This document shows positions 41,401-51,500 of a stretch of 64,000 nucleotides of DNA, in pieces. Origin of the DNA: Physella acuta (Eukaryota; Mollusca; Gastropoda; Physidae); assembly GCF_028476545.1 (NCBI RefSeq), contig NW_026731876.1:812001-876000 (forward strand), given 5' to 3'. The first letter of the stretch is position 1. The number at the start of each line of letters is the position of its first letter. Both the position numbers and the translations under genes were made by a program. The notes under the pieces are model-generated. The model was not told the origin of the DNA, searched no databases, and saw only the letters and a program-made list of their open reading frames with translations.

Positions 41401-44400
41401 CACCTCGAATGCCGGCATGAGCTGCGTGGTCCGGGCGAAGCTGATGACGTTGGCGATAGCAAACAGGACGTCAGACACGATCTCCGGGTCGTACTCGTCC
41501 CACTTGAAGCGGGCTGGGACAGGTCAGTCTCGGTCAGAGGGTGCTCACACAGACTTTAACACACCACACATCCCACACACTAGACACATTCACAACACCA
41601 CACACATTGAACAGTTTTACACATCTCACACACCAGACACATTCACAACACCACACACATTGAACAGTTTTACACATCTCACACACTAGATATTTATAAC
41701 ACACCACCCACATCCCGCACACCGGCCACACAATAAACACCACACACACCAACTACCTATTACAAACACCAGCCACCTACACCAAACACCGCCCACCTAC
41801 ACCAAACACCAGCCACCTACACCAAACACCAGCCACCTACACCAAACACCAACCACACCAGCCATCTACACCAAACACCAGCCACCTACACCAAACACCA
41901 CACACACCATCCACCTACACTAAACACCAACCACCTATACCAAACACCATCCACCTACACCAAACACCAACCACCTATACCAAACACCAACCACCTATAC
42001 CAAACACCACACACACCATCCACCTACACTAAACACCAACCACCTATACCAAACACCATCCACCTACACCAAACACCAACCACCTATACCAAACACCATC
42101 CACTTACACCAAACACCAACCACCTATACCAAACACCATCCACCTACACCAAACACCGCCCACCTACACCAAACACCAGCCACCTACACCAAACACCAAC
42201 CACCTACACCAAACACCATCCACCTACACCAAACACCATCCACCTACACCAAACACCATGTACCTACACCAAACACCATCCAACTACACCAAACACCAGC
42301 CACCTACACCAAACACCAACCACCTATACCAAACACCAACCACCTATACCAAACACCATCCACCTACACCAAACACCGCCCACCTACACCAAACACCAGC
42401 CACCTACACCAAACACCAACCACCTACACCAAACACCATCCACCTACACCAAACACCATCCACCTACACCAAACACCATGTACCTACACCAAACACCATC
42501 CAACTACACCAAACACCAGCCACCTACACCAAACACCAACCACCTATACCAAACACCAACCACCTATACCAAACACCATCCACCTACACCAAACACCGCC
42601 CACCTACACCAAACACCAGCCACCTACACCAAACACCACACACACCAGCCACCTACAAGCTTCCATGAAGTAATTTTTGGGCGTGCTAGAGCTCCCCCTC
42701 TGTTTGACATTGGCCAAAAACAAATCAAAGAACGTGTAGTTTCCCTCATTTAGCAGCGTCCGAGCGGTCTGGGTGCCATTAAAAAAACTGGGGAATAAAA
42801 ATTTACATATTATGCTTTGAATACATTGCTAGAATTTAAGAAGCGACACATTTTATTTTTAGTTAATTCATACAAAATTAATTAGGCATCCAATTACGTC
42901 AAATTTGATGTCAGATTGCATTGTCATCGGGTTTTGACGCACGTGCCAAGTTTGAAACGAATCGGTCAGTTAGAGGTGGTCGAAATTTCGTTCGACAGTT
43001 TCGATCGATGACGAAGCACTAGGCACGACAGATAAAAACAATACATACAGACAGAGGAAGCATGTTAAATTAAAGCTTGTAAAATAAAGCGGGGGGGGGG
43101 GGTTATCTCCCCTAAACTTTCTCGTATATTCTTATACGTCACTAAGGGCAAGGGAGATGGTACTTCCAGTGCAATCGGAATTTAGAAATATTTCTTTATT
43201 AACATTTATTTTTAATACTAAAATAATAATTTCTCACTTATTGAGCGCATACCATGTGTATAATAGTGCAAAAATAGTACCTTATAATGGCAACATTGAT
43301 TAGTTTTAAAAAACTTAATTGAGTCACATTTTATGCCAGGGTTCATTGAGTCTTTACCTACATGAAAAGTTTGAAACAAATCGGCCCAGTGGAAGTGGTA
43401 TTCTTTGAGAAATAAGAAATACTTTAAAGTACCACTCCCGGTCTCCGAAAATCACTCGAAATGTGACATATTCAAGATAATAAGATGATAAAATTTTGTT
43501 CATCTAAATCAGGGGTCTCCAAACTTTTCAGTCCAAGGGCCGCATTAACTATCAAATTTCAGTTCGGGGGCCAGTTTCTTCCGGGCATGTCTTTGATTTT
43601 TCTGGGTAGAGTTCCTCAGCCATCACCAACAAACGATTTTTCCTCGGACAAAAAATTCTGAGAGGACTACGCGGGCCGTAGTTTGGAGCAGAGGCGTAGC
43701 TAGGGGGGGGGGCGGGGGCCGGCCGCCCCGGGCGCCGACCCTATGGGGGCGCCAAAAGGGGTGGGAAAATTTTTTTAAAGCTGATTTTATGCTGCAGTTT
43801 TGAATTATAAACTGTCTAAGTTAAGAAATGTAATGGCTACACGCCTTTACATACTGATTTAACTGTTTTCTACCTTGATTTCTTAATGTAAAACATATAC
43901 TCTTAAGAAACAGTGACCGGCAAAACCGCTTTGAAGCTTTTCCTAGATGGGGGGGGGGGCGCTTTTTCGAGACTTAAAACGGAAGAATTTACACTAGATT
44001 GTTGAGTCGATAAACGTTACCGCTATTAAAAGAAACCAATTGTATTAAAACGTATTGTACGATTGTTGAACTGTAAAATACGTTAGTGACTTTTATCAAG
44101 ATGGTGCAGGGGGGCGCTTTTAGGCTAAATAAAATAGCAAAATTACACAGGATTCTGAGTAAACAACCTTTAGCTATCAGAAAGAAACGAATTGTACTGT
44201 GCATTGTATAATTGTGTAACATTTAAAAAAAAAGTTAGTTACGTTAAAAACCGCTTTACAAACTTTGTCCAAGATGGTTGTGATGAGTGTGTGTGGGGGG
44301 CGCTTTTTTCGCTAACAAAAATCGCAAGTATTTGTACTGGATTGGTGAGTAGATAACTCTCGCTCAAAAGTTGATACCGAACTACAAATTTGAAATAAGT

Positions 44401-47400
44401 TGATACCGAACTACACATTTGAAATAAGTTGATACCGAACTACAAATTTGAAATAAGTTGATACCGAACTACAAATTTGAAATAAGTTGATACCGAACTA
44501 CAAATTTGAAATAAGTTGATACCGAACTACAAATTTGAAATAACACTTAAAGAGGAAATTTCCTCAACATTACTGACACGGTGCTGAAGTTTGCGTGACA
44601 CAGAGACATACAGTCAAAACCCCGACAAAGTTTGTAAAAATGTTTATTTAGATTTTTTTTTGCACGATTACAATGCATCTTTTAGTTTCCGTATATGATA
44701 AATTAGGGAGGGGTAAACGGCGAAAACTGTCAAATATCAGTTCATTATTCAGCAAGATTACAATACTTTGTATACGAGAAAGTAAAAAACAAATGAGAAC
44801 CGTCTTATCGGAGTAAAAATTTTTCTTATAGAATCCTATTAGAAAGATAATTTTCGTGTAGAAATTTAAAATTTAATCGACAAAGTTTTTAATGTTGTTG
44901 CTTTTATGCAAGAAAAAAATATTAGAGTGATTTAACGGGACGGAGGACAGTGTTTCTTTCAGACTTTTTTTTTTCTCCAGGGGGTGGGGGCACTTAATGA
45001 TTTGGGGGAGGAAGGGTTGGAGCCTCCCCGATGCCGGAAGAAACTCTGATGGAAGATGGCAGAGCGCATGGCTGCCAACCTGAAAGTCTCGAGCTCGAGT
45101 CCATAAGGCTTCCCTTAGTAAAATTTTTCTTCTCTTTTTCCGGTTGATCCAAATAACGAGCGATGGGAAAACCGCCGAAAAAGTAATTTGGAGTGACAGT
45201 GCACATCACAGCGATCGATTTGTTTGTTGTCTGTGTCTTCCTTTAACACGCAATTCTTACGGTGTAGGGGAGTTTAGGGATACGTGAATCTCGCCGTTAA
45301 TATCACGTGACCTAGATCAGAGTAGTTGCAGTAGAGTGGGAGGTAGGCTGTCTGCTTGAGTTCTAATTTATCCTTTCACTTCATTTGTTTTTTCTTGGTT
45401 TGTTTACAGTAGTAGTAGAAATAGGATGGCTATATATAGTCTTTTGAGAAAACTAAAAACTTCCCTGTTGGGATAGGCTATATATAGTTTTGTCAAACAA
45501 CCTAATACACCTGTCTCACACAAAGGCCGAGAAAGCACTCACTTATCTGCCTCCGTGACCTTGTAGTTGGTGAAGAACCTGAGCACGTAAGACGACAGGT
45601 ACATGGAGAGTACGGCAAAGTCCATGGCGTTGTAGTAGTCCATGATGTAGCACCTGGCCCCACAGCTGTAGATCTGTTTACACTCAATCCACAGCAAGCC
45701 TGGGGACAAGCCAGTCACATCAACCACATCAGGGGACAAGCCAGTCACATCAACCACATCAGGGGACAAGCCAGTCACATCAACCACATCAGGGGACAAG
45801 CCATTTTATTCACATCAACCACATCAGGGGACAAGCCATTTTATTCACATCAACCACATCAGGGGACAAGCCAGTCACATCAACCACATCAGGGGACAAG
45901 CCAGTCACATCAACCACATCAGGGGACAAGCCATTTTATTCACATCAACCACATCAGGGGACAAGCCAGTCACATCAACCACATCAGGGGACAAGCCAGT
46001 CACATCAACCACATCAGGGGACAAGACAGTCACATCAACCACATCAGGGGACAAGCCAGTCACATCAACCACATCAGGGGACAAGCCATTTTATTTACAT
46101 CAACCACATCAGGGGACAAGCCAGTCACATCAACCACATCAGGGGACAAGCCATTTTATTCACATCAACCACATCAGGGGACAAGCCATTTTATTCACAT
46201 CAACCACATCAGGGGACAAGCCATTTTATTCACATCTACCACATCAGGGGACAAGCCATTTTATTCACATCAACCACAGATATCTCAGGGGACAAGCCAT
46301 TTTATTCACATCTACCACATCAGGGGACAAGCCATTTTATTCACATCAACCACATCAGGGGACAAGCCATTTTATTCACATCAACCACATCAGGGGACAA
46401 GCCATTTTATTCACATCAACCACATCAGGGGACAAGCCATTTTATTCACATCAACCACATCAGGGGACAAGCCATTTTATTCACATCATCCACATCAGGG
46501 GACAAGCCATTTTATTCACATCAACCACAGCTGGCCTGGGAACAAACCATCTCACTCACACCACTCAATCCACTAGCCATCTCACTCTGATTTAATCCAT
46601 TAATCCACATCATTACACCAGCTGATTTTCTTATTTATAAATGTTACAAATGTTAACTTATATGGACACAGATCTCATTAATCCTTGATACCGATACTCC
46701 TAATTTTCACATGTGTTACATGTAAATATATATATTAGTTAAGTGAATTGATACATTTTTTACTACCGTACTGTAAAATATTTTAAAAAAATGTGATTAT
46801 ATAAAAGCACGTCAACCATCGGTTAGTAATTAGCGAACTTGATACAAGACATTCAACTGAATAATTAGGTACATCTAGACGTCAGTAAATTCATGAATTA
46901 CTCACCCAATACCCAGAAAACTATACACATCTGGACGTCAGTTATCAGTTTGTTTGCAGGACGCAGGGTTTCCTTCAACAGACTCTGTATCCTCTCGTCT
47001 TTATTGAGATGCTCGTAGAGGCTGTCTTTCAGATCACCTAAACACATCGGTCAAACATGTTAACATATTCTTCTGTCTTTCAGATCACCTAAACACATCG
47101 GTCAAACATGTTAACATATTCTTCTGTCTTTCAGATCACCTAAACACATCGGTCAAACATGTTAACATATTCTTCTGTCTTTAAGATCACCTAAACACAT
47201 CGGTCAAACATGTTAACATATTCTTCTGTCTTTCAGATCACCTAAACACATCGGTCAAACATGTTAACATATCGTCTTTCATAGACACACATCAGTCAAA
47301 CATTGGTTCAAACTTTTAAATATCTTTGTTAAATAAGTAGACCTTTTCATAGGTTTTGTACCGTTGGTCATTGATATACTAAAAGACTTACTGGAACTAG

Positions 47401-48582
47401 TAATGGCATCATTGGTCATTGATATACTAAAAGACTTACTGGAACTAGTAATGGCATCATTGGTCATTGATATACTAAAAGACTTACTGGAACTAGTGAT
47501 GGCATCGTTGGTCATTGATATACTAAAAGACTTACTGGAACTAGTGATGGCATCGTTGGTCATTGATATACTAAAAGACTTACTGGAACTAGTGATGGCA
47601 TCGTTGGTCATTGATATACTAAAAGACTTACTGGAACTAGTGATGGCATCGTTGGACTCTGAAATGCGAAAAGTTGCCGCAGCGAGCAGGATGAGGAAGC
47701 ACATGTGTGAGGTGGTGTGGGTGATGAACTTGGTCACAGGGCAGCGCATTACGGCGCCAAACTGGGGAGAAACAAGATGGACACGTGTGTCTTTGGGGAA
47801 AAACAAGATGTGTTTGGTTATTTAGATTGACCTTACGTGTTTTGGTAGTTAGACTGAAGTTGTGTGTGTGAGCACTTAGACTGACCTTGTGTGTTGGGTA
47901 GTTAGACTGACCTTGCTGCCTGGTGCGACGATGTAGAGCACACACATGAAGGGAATGGCAGGAAGGAAGATGATGAGATACAAGAACTGCATCAGGCCGT
48001 TGAGAGACTGCAAGAATCCCATCTCCGAGCCGTACCAGATGGAGGTCATGTGTTGTTGGCAGTTTGGGTGGGCTACAAACTGCAGGTACACAAACACAAC
48101 ATCAGCTGTTATATCATATGCATATTTGTAAATCTTCAGGTATTTACGTATAAGGCACTCGATCAAAGACTAAACATGGTAGGTGAAGTAGAACGGTTTC
48201 TTTTAGAATTTCTTTCAGGCACAGCCACCCTTGTCCCACCCCTGAAGCAAGATTACAGCACCCCCCTCCCCCTCCCGCTAACGAAAACAAAAAATATTTA
48301 TTTAATGAAGAAAATAAAAATATAAACATTAAACAGTTTCCTGCTTCCCCCCCCCCCCCCGGAGAAAAATGTCTGAAAGCAACCAAACTGTGAAGTGGCC
48401 AACCAATCGCTTACTTTTTTCTCCATATACCGGATGGCCATCTTTAAGCGGGCCAACGGGTCCCTCTCCGTGCCCTCGTCACTCTCGCTGAGCACGGCCT
48501 CGACCTCCTGGGTCCCGCGGCACAGGTCCATCAGTTCACAGGCGAAGTTCATACACTGCTCCACCATGTTGAGGTACTCACT
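32428..48582 (-). CDS. TRPC-family cation channel (channel domain and C-terminus; N-terminus not found)
   Basis: Calcium-permeable receptor-operated channel of the plasma membrane. Sixteen exons in transcript order: 48415-48582, 47912-48079, 47632-47761, 46906-47037, 45543-45699, 42657-42787, 41329-41513, 40693-40811, 39846-39937, 38014-38079, 36874-37013, 35797-36018, 33998-34127, 33493-33699, 32996-33110 and 32428-32887. All phases agree, giving 873 codons and a stop. Landmarks: [20 protein letters not shown] (pre-S1, typical TRPC), [20 protein letters not shown] (S4-S5), SLFWAMFGH (pore), [20 protein letters not shown] (S6), [12 protein letters not shown] (TRP box), [12 protein letters not shown] (calmodulin/IP3R-binding-like) and a C-terminal coiled coil ([20 protein letters not shown]). 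The ankyrin-repeat exons were not recognised up to 64000. The exon 35797-36018 may instead end at 35815; both donors are phase 0. TRPC3/6/7 versus 4/5 type is not decided. Confidence 0.92.
34463..34803. repeat. 31-bp minisatellite in TRPC intron
   Basis: About eleven copies of GTTTTGTTGACAATGTCTGC plus CTACTGTAAAA. On the minus strand it contains TTTTACAGTAGG, an acceptor-like string. Its right end touches a possible donor (GTAGAC at 34799) of an unproven 68-bp exon (34800-34867). Confidence 0.92.
35390..35772. repeat. ~57-bp minisatellite beside a TRPC splice donor
   Basis: About seven copies with TAATGACCTACATGAGGTTG, GAGAATGAAGTCAATTATTG and CAAGACCTGATAAG. It ends about 25 bp downstream of the donor of exon 35797-36018 and shares TTATTGCAAGAC with the sequence next to it. 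Confidence 0.92.
36003..36275. repeat. ~52-bp array copying a TRPC splice acceptor
   Basis: Five copies of CAGTCAGTCTACAATCAAAC plus ATTAAAGGAACAACTC and ATTAGATGTGT. On the minus strand each has GATTGTAG followed by ACTGACTG, which is the acceptor and first 8 nt of exon 35797-36018. The exonic copy is at 36011-36018. Confidence 0.93.
36494..36890. repeat. ~53-bp array copying an exon end and donor of TRPC (S6 exon)
   Basis: Eight copies of ACCTGAATGTCTTCAAATGA, GTGTGAATGGAGTGAGCAAG and GTTATAAGATGCT, some lacking a few bases. On the minus strand each holds CACTCATTTGAAGACATTCAG followed by GTA, i.e. the last 20 or so coding nt (HSFEDIQ) and the donor at 36873. Confidence 0.95.
38014..38079 (-). 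CDS. 66-bp phase-symmetric exon of the TRPC pore-S6 loop
   Basis: Listed separately because it may be a cassette. Acceptor CTGCAG and donor GTAAGC give 22 codons ([20 protein letters not shown] and on). It enters and leaves in phase 1. Skipping it would join KPNG directly to [11 protein letters not shown], with the frame kept. The insert lies between pore helix/filter and S6, on the outer face, and adds two cysteines and an acidic cluster. Confidence 0.65.
38952..39642 (+). mobile_element. TGACGTCA-type MITE, longest copy, with nested element
   Basis: Starts AGGGTCATCCATAAATGACG and ends ATCGTTTATGGGCGGACCTT, imperfect inverted ends. Inside the left arm: CACAAAGCCAGACATCCACC and AAAATGACGTCACACCTCAG. 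The arms are separated by another insertion at about 39063-39490. Located in a TRPC intron. Confidence 0.78.
39063..39490. mobile_element. Nested element with ACAGGRCAT ends
   Basis: The left end GGCTACAGGACATTACCCCC mirrors the right end GGGGGAAGATGCCCTGTTCC. GCCTACAAC is repeated on both sides (39058-39066 region and 39487-39495 region), an 8-9-bp target duplication within the host MITE. The middle holds CCTAACCCTAATCCTAGCCC-type degenerate repeats and poly-G tracts. Confidence 0.7.
40441..40700. repeat. 35-bp array copying a TRPC splice donor
   Basis: Seven to eight copies of GGAATAATGCGATAGTTTAA plus TTAACCTACCCTT. On the minus strand each begins TTCCAAGG followed by GTAGGTTAATT: the last codons of exon 40693-40811 and its donor. 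The outer copies have diverged (CAATGGCAGG). Confidence 0.93.
40943..41150 (+). mobile_element. hAT-like MITE inserted in a splice-donor repeat
   Basis: CAGAGTTTCTTCCAGGTATC at the left, AGTCTGGAAGAAACACTG at the right, TATATAGAAAATATATAC inside. Target duplication GTCCCTTT/GTCCCCTT (40935-40942, 41151-41158). The uninterrupted target TGCTGTCCCCTTAAA is present in the neighbouring repeat units, which proves insertion into this array. Confidence 0.92.
41151..41345. repeat. ~53-bp array copying an exon end and donor of TRPC
   Basis: Four copies of TTACCCACCAAAGTAAAGAG followed by CACCATAAA(T/G)(C/T)GGGTG and CTGTCCCCTTAAA. On the minus strand each holds about 37 nt of exon 41329-41513 ([10 protein letters not shown]) and the donor GTGGGTAA. 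A fifth, broken copy lies left of the MITE at 40927-40942. Confidence 0.93.
41530..42655. repeat. 20-bp minisatellite abutting a TRPC splice donor
   Basis: First a CACACAC-rich stretch with a 50-60-bp duplication (41560-41750), then about 45 copies of CACCTACACCAAACACCA(A/G/T)C. On the minus strand the unit reads GTAGGTGGCTGGTGTTTGGT, and the array's right edge is exactly the donor GTAGGTGGCTGG of exon 42657-42787. Plus-strand open frames here (42258-42753) are repeat artefacts. Confidence 0.95.
42905..43070. repeat. Interspersed repeat with AAATCGGTCAG-type core
   Basis: GCATTGTCATCGGGTTTTGA, CAAGTTTGAAACGAATCGGT and CATACAGACAGAGG resemble 61145-61290 (TTGTATTGTCATCGGAAGC, GAAATTTCGATCG, AGACAAACAAACAG) and, weakly, 43335-43400. 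It is a dispersed non-coding family of unknown class. Confidence 0.55.
43509..43698 (+). mobile_element. hAT-type element with CAGGGGTCTCCAAACT end, interrupted
   Basis: Starts CAGGGGTCTCCAAACTTTTC and GGGCCGCATTAAC; the right side reads GCGGGCCGTAGTTTGGAG, its inverted partner. These ends are classic for hAT/Charlie-like elements. A piece resembling the MITE left end (CAGTTTCTTCCGGGCATG) is inside, and another end (AGAGGCGTAGCTAGGG) follows at 43690. Confidence 0.7.
44362..44542. repeat. 29-bp tandem array
   Basis: Six copies of AGTTGATACCGAACTACAAA plus TTTGAAATA in a TRPC intron, not at a splice site. Confidence 0.93.
44948..45048 (-). mobile_element. hAT-like MITE, short reversed copy
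   Basis: CAGTGTTTCTTTCAGACTTT at the left, ATGCCGGAAGAAACTCTG at the right. Flanks ACGGAGGA and ATGGAAGA differ at two of 8 positions and may be the target duplication. Confidence 0.8.
45053..45200 (+). mobile_element. Possible tRNA-derived SINE head
   Basis: ATGGCAGAGCGCATGG resembles a pol III A box and GAGCTCGAGTCC, about 27 bp further, a B box. The sequence folds poorly as a true tRNA. Followed by AAGGCTTCCCTTAGTAAAAT. A SINE head is the likeliest reading; other copies were not found in the window. Confidence 0.4.
45700..46530. repeat. 30/36-bp minisatellite at a TRPC splice acceptor
   Basis: About 25 copies of CATCAACCACATCAGGGGAC plus AAGCCAGTCA or AAGCCATTTTATTCA. On the minus strand the array ends GGCTTGTCCCCAG, the acceptor of exon 45543-45699. 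In internal copies CCCCAG has become CCCCTG, so the AG is lost. Confidence 0.95.
47030..47280. repeat. 51-bp array copying a TRPC splice acceptor
   Basis: Five copies of TCTGTCTTTCAGATCACCTA plus AACACATCGGTCAAACATG and TTAACATATTCT. On the minus strand each contains TGTGTTTAG followed by GTGATCTGAAAGACAG: the acceptor and first 15 or so nt of exon 46906-47037. Confidence 0.95.
47364..47660. repeat. 48-bp array copying an exon end and donor of TRPC
   Basis: Six near-identical 48-bp units (TTGGTCATTGATATACTAAA, AGACTTACTGGAACTAGTGA, TGGCATCG). On the minus strand each holds about 23 nt of the end of exon 47632-47761 (NDAITSSS) and the donor GTAAGT. The unit is 16 codons and stop-free in the exon frame. 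The two outermost units differ by G-to-A changes. Confidence 0.95.
47826..47916. repeat. Short array copying the donor of TRPC exon 47912-48079
   Basis: TTAGA(C/T)TGACCTT recurs three times, with GTGTGTTGGGTAG or similar between, and a fourth copy altered to GACTGAAGTT. On the minus strand AAGGTCAGT is the exon's donor. Confidence 0.8.
48204..48390 (+). mobile_element. hAT-like MITE, worn copy
   Basis: TAGAATTTCTTTCAGGC at the left and ATGTCTGAAAGCAACCAAACTG-like at the right, poly-C core and A-rich middle. It lies between two TRPC exons. No clear target duplication. Confidence 0.7.
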
Positions 48583-48596
48583 CTGGGGAGTGGGCA

Positions 48597-51500
48597 CGTG
48601 CAGGTGTTAGACAGGGGCGAGACCAGGGGCAGGTGTTAGAGTAGACAGGGGCTAGACGAGGGGCAGGTGTTAGACAGGGGCTAGACCAGAGGCAGGTGTT
48701 AGACAGGGGCTAGACCAGGGGCAGGTGTTAGACAGGGGCTAGACCAGGGGCAGGTGTTAGACAGGAGCTAGACCAGGGGCAGGTGTTAGAGTAGACAGGG
48801 GCTAGACGAGGGGCAGGTGTTAGACAGGGGCTAGACGAGGGGCAGGTGTTAGACAGGGGCTAGACGGGGGGCAGGTGTTAGACAGGGGCTAGACGAGGGG
48901 CAGGTGTTAGACAGGGGCTAGACCAGGGGCAGGTGTTAGACAGGGGCTAGACCAGGGGCAGGTGTTAGACAGGGGCTAGACGAGGGGCAGGTGTTAGACA
49001 AGGGCTAGACGAGGGGCAGGTGTTAGAGTAGACAGGGGCTAGACGAGGGGCAGGTGTTAGACAGGGGCTAGACCAGGGGCAGGTGTTAGACAGGGGCTAG
49101 ACCAGGGGCAGGTGTTAGACAGGGGCTAGACGAGGGGCAGGTGTTAGACAAGGGCTAGACGAGGGGCAGGTGTTAGAGTAGACAGGGGCTAGACGAGGGC
49201 CAGGTGTTAGAGTAGACAGGGGCTAGACGAGGGGCAGGTGTTAGAGTAGACAGGGGCTAGACGAGGGGCAGGTGTTAGACAGGGGCTAGACCAGGGGCAG
49301 GTGTTAGAGTAGACAGGGGCTAGACGAGGGGCAGGTGTTAGAGTAGACAGGGGCTAGACGAGGGGCAGGTGTTAGACAGGGGCTAGACCAGGGGCAGGTG
49401 TTAGAGTAGACAGGGGCTAGACGAGGGGCAGGTGTTAGACAGGGGCTAGACGAGGGGCAGGTGTTAGACAGGGGCTAGACGAGGGGCAGGTGTTAGACAG
49501 GGGCTAGACGAGGGGCAGGTGTTAGACAGGGGCTAGACCAGGGGCAGGTGTTAGACAGGGGCTAGACGAGGGGCAGGTGTTAGACAGGGGCTAGACGAGG
49601 GGCAGGTGTTAGACAGGGGCTAGACGAGGGGCAGGTGTTAGACAGGGGCTAGACGAGGGGCAGGTGTTAGAGTAGACAGGGGCTAGACGAGGGGCAGGTG
49701 TTAGACAGGGGCTAGACGAGGGGCAGGTGTTAGACAGGGGCTAGACGAGGGGCAGGTGTTAGACAGGGGCTAGACGAGGGGCAGGTGTTAGACAGGGGCT
49801 AGACGAGGGCCAGGTGTTAGAGTAGACAGGGGCTAGACGAGGGGCAGGTGTTAGAGTAGACAGGGGCTAGACGAGGGGCAGGTGTTAGACAGGGGCTAGA
49901 CGAGGGGCAGGTGTTAGACAGGGGCTAGACGAGGGGCAGGTGTTAGACAGGGGCTAGACGAGGGGCAGGTGTTAGACAGGGGCTAGACGAGGGGCAGGTG
50001 TTAGACAGGGGCTAGACGAGGGGCAGGTGTTAGACAGGGGCTAGACGAGGGGCAGGTGTTAGAGTAGACAGGGGCTAGACGAGGGGCAGGTGTTAGACAG
50101 GGGCTAGACGAGGGGCAGGTGTTAGACAGGGGCTAGACGAGGGGCAGGTGTTAGACAGGGGCTAGACCAGGGGCAGGTGTTAGACAGGGGCTAGACGAGG
50201 GGCAGGTGTTAGACAGGGGCTAGACCAGGGGCAGGTGTTAGACAGGGGCTAGACGAGGGGCAGGTGTTAGACAGGGGCTAGACGAGGGGCAGGTGTTAGA
50301 CAGGGGCTAGACGAGGGGCAGGTGTTAGACAGGGGCTAGACGAGGGGCAGGTGTTAGACAGGGGCTAGACGAGGGGCAGGTGTTAGAGTAGACAGGGGCT
50401 AGACCAGGGGCAGGTGTTAGAAAGGGGCTAGACGAGGGGCAGGTGTTAGACAGGGGCTAGACCAGGGGCAGGTGTTAGACAGGGGCTAGACGAGGGGCAG
50501 GTGTTAGACAGGGGCTAGACGAGGGGCAGGTGTTAGAGTAGACAGGGGCTAGACGAGGGGCAGGTGTTAGAGTAGACAGGGGCTAGACGAGGGGCAGGTG
50601 TTAGAGTAGACAGGGGCTAGACGAGGGGCAGGTGTTAGAGTAGACAGAGGCTAGACGAGGGGCAGGTGTTAGACAGGGGCTAGACGAGGGGCAGGTGTTA
50701 GACAGGGGCTAGACGAGGGGCAGGTGTTAGACAGGGGCTAGACGAGGGGCAGGTGTTAGAGTAGACAGGGGCTAGACGAGGGGCAGGTGTTAGACAGGGG
50801 CTAGACGAGGGGCAGGTGTTAGACAGGGGCTAGACGAGGGGCAGGTGTTAGACAGGGGCTAGACCAGGGGCAGGTGTTAGAGTAGACAGGGGCTAGACGA
50901 GGGGCAGGTGTTAGACAGGGGCTAGACGAGGGGCAGGTGTTAGACAGGGGCTAGACGAGGGGCAGGTGTTAGACAGGGGCTAGACCAGGGGCAGGTGTTA
51001 GACAGGGGCTAGACGAGGGGCAGGTGTTAGACAGGGGCTAGACCAGGGGCAGGTGTTAGACAGGGGCTAGACGAGGGGCAGGTGTTAGACAGGGGCTAGA
51101 CGAGGGGCAGGTGTTAGACAGGGGCTAGACGAGGGGCAGGTGTTAGACAGGGGCTAGACGAGGGGCAGGTGTTAGACAGGGGCTAGACGAGGGGCAGGTG
51201 TTAGAGTAGACAGGGGCTAGACCAGGGGCAGGTGTTAGAAAGGGGCTAGACGAGGGGCAGGTGTTAGACAGGGGCTAGACCAGGGGCAGGTGTTAGACAG
51301 GGGCTAGACGAGGGGCAGGTGTTAGACAGGGGCTAGACGAGGGGCAGGTGTTAGAGTAGACAGGGGCTAGACGAGGGGCAGGTGTTAGAGTAGACAGGGG
51401 CTAGACGAGGGGCAGGTGTTAGAGTAGACAGGGGCTAGACGAGGGGCAGGTGTTAGAGTAGACAGAGGCTAGACGAGGGGCAGGTGTTAGACAGGGGCTA

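Noticed and set aside
42258-42753. Plus-strand frames rich in Pro/Thr/His
   Set aside because: 20-bp minisatellite that is the reverse complement of TRPC intron DNA next to a donor.
47364-47825. 153-codon plus-strand frame ([16 protein letters not shown] repeats)
   Set aside because: Antisense of the TRPC exon and its 48-bp donor array; the minus strand carries the real exon.
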